The position numbers and the translations under genes are program-made. Shown here in pieces: positions 41,991 through 42,211 of a stretch of DNA of 42,211 nt (positions are counted from its first letter, which is position 1; every line of letters begins with the position of its first letter). This DNA is from Chromera velia. Taxonomy: Eukaryota > Sar > Chromeraceae. The notes under the pieces were generated by a model that was given only the letters and a program-made list of their open reading frames with translations, did no database searches and was not told the DNA's origin. The stretch spans positions 1 to 42,211 of the forward strand of contig JAHBMJ010000711.1 in the NCBI GenBank assembly GCA_018398765.1. Direction: 5' to 3'.

Positions 41991-42211
41991 ATCCACGGTG
42001 TCCAGCATGCATTTATTTTCATACAGAATTCTTTTTATTTCCAGAAAATAAATGCATGCACAGATCCACGGTGTCCAGCATGCATTTATTTTCATACAGA
42101 ATTCTTTTTATTTCCAGAAAATAAATGCATGCACAGATCCACGGTGTCCAGCATGCATTTATTTTCATACAGAATTCTTTTTATTTCCAGAAAATAAATG
42201 CATGCACAGAT
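41991..42211. repeat. 73-bp satellite with internal hairpins, running off the window
   Basis: Units start at 41991, 42064 and 42137 (ATCCACGGTGTCCA) and are identical as far as can be read. The third reaches the window edge. Every unit holds perfect 16-bp inverted arms, GCATGCATTTATTTTC and its complement, around a 23-nt loop that contains an EcoRI site. Confidence 0.95.

Overview
This is a gene-sparse, repeat-rich eukaryotic nuclear window. The evidence is GT-AG introns of mostly 250-510 bp, multi-exon housekeeping genes, LINE and LTR retrotransposons, microsatellites and a satellite array. The conserved genes encode a TFIID subunit, a spliceosome factor, a mitochondrial import receptor, a TKL-like kinase and a gamma-glutamyltransferase. 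Intron size, repeat load and near-balanced base composition would suit a chromerid-type alga (Chromera-like alveolate). That placement is an inference and rests on no species-specific marker.

Layout: 1-1000 holds AT-rich tandem and inverted repeats. 1000-3300 is repeat-like with no convincing gene. About 3340-8400 (minus) is a decayed non-LTR retrotransposon (LINE A) whose ORF2 carries an apparent chromodomain in front of the AP-type endonuclease. 9390-9624 is a 235-bp foldback MITE-like element. 10140-11763 (minus) is a divergent gamma-glutamyltransferase that faces, across an 865-bp spacer, a 12-exon TAF5 gene (12629-18886, plus). 20304-21089 (plus) is an unidentified small gene with an in-frame UAG. 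23455-26957 (minus) is an 8-exon ISY1 gene. 28.9-29.76 kb is an ~850-bp pyrimidine tract just upstream of the C-terminal exon of TOM22 (30122-30304, plus).

30806-36190 is a nested structure. A 5'-truncated LINE (LINE B, minus) is interrupted inside ORF2 by a complete LTR-flanked element (31381-34699) with two 463-bp LTRs and a 5-bp target duplication (TCTTT). Its 2.4-kb interior shows no pol domain but does show spliced-gene-like segments. A third, solo copy of the same LTR (37816-38278, duplication CCCTG) sits inside the last coding exon of a TKL-like kinase (36756-38420, plus) and breaks it. 38.4-40.7 kb appears empty. 40927-41653 (minus) looks like the last exon of an unidentified membrane protein. 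The window ends in a 73-bp satellite whose units each contain a perfect 16-bp hairpin stem.

The most unusual systems are the chromodomain-LINE, the pol-less LTR element that seems to carry host exons, and the almost pure C-to-T/G-to-A divergence among the three LTRs. The exon structures were worked out by hand from splice sites and reading phase; no alignment or search was run.
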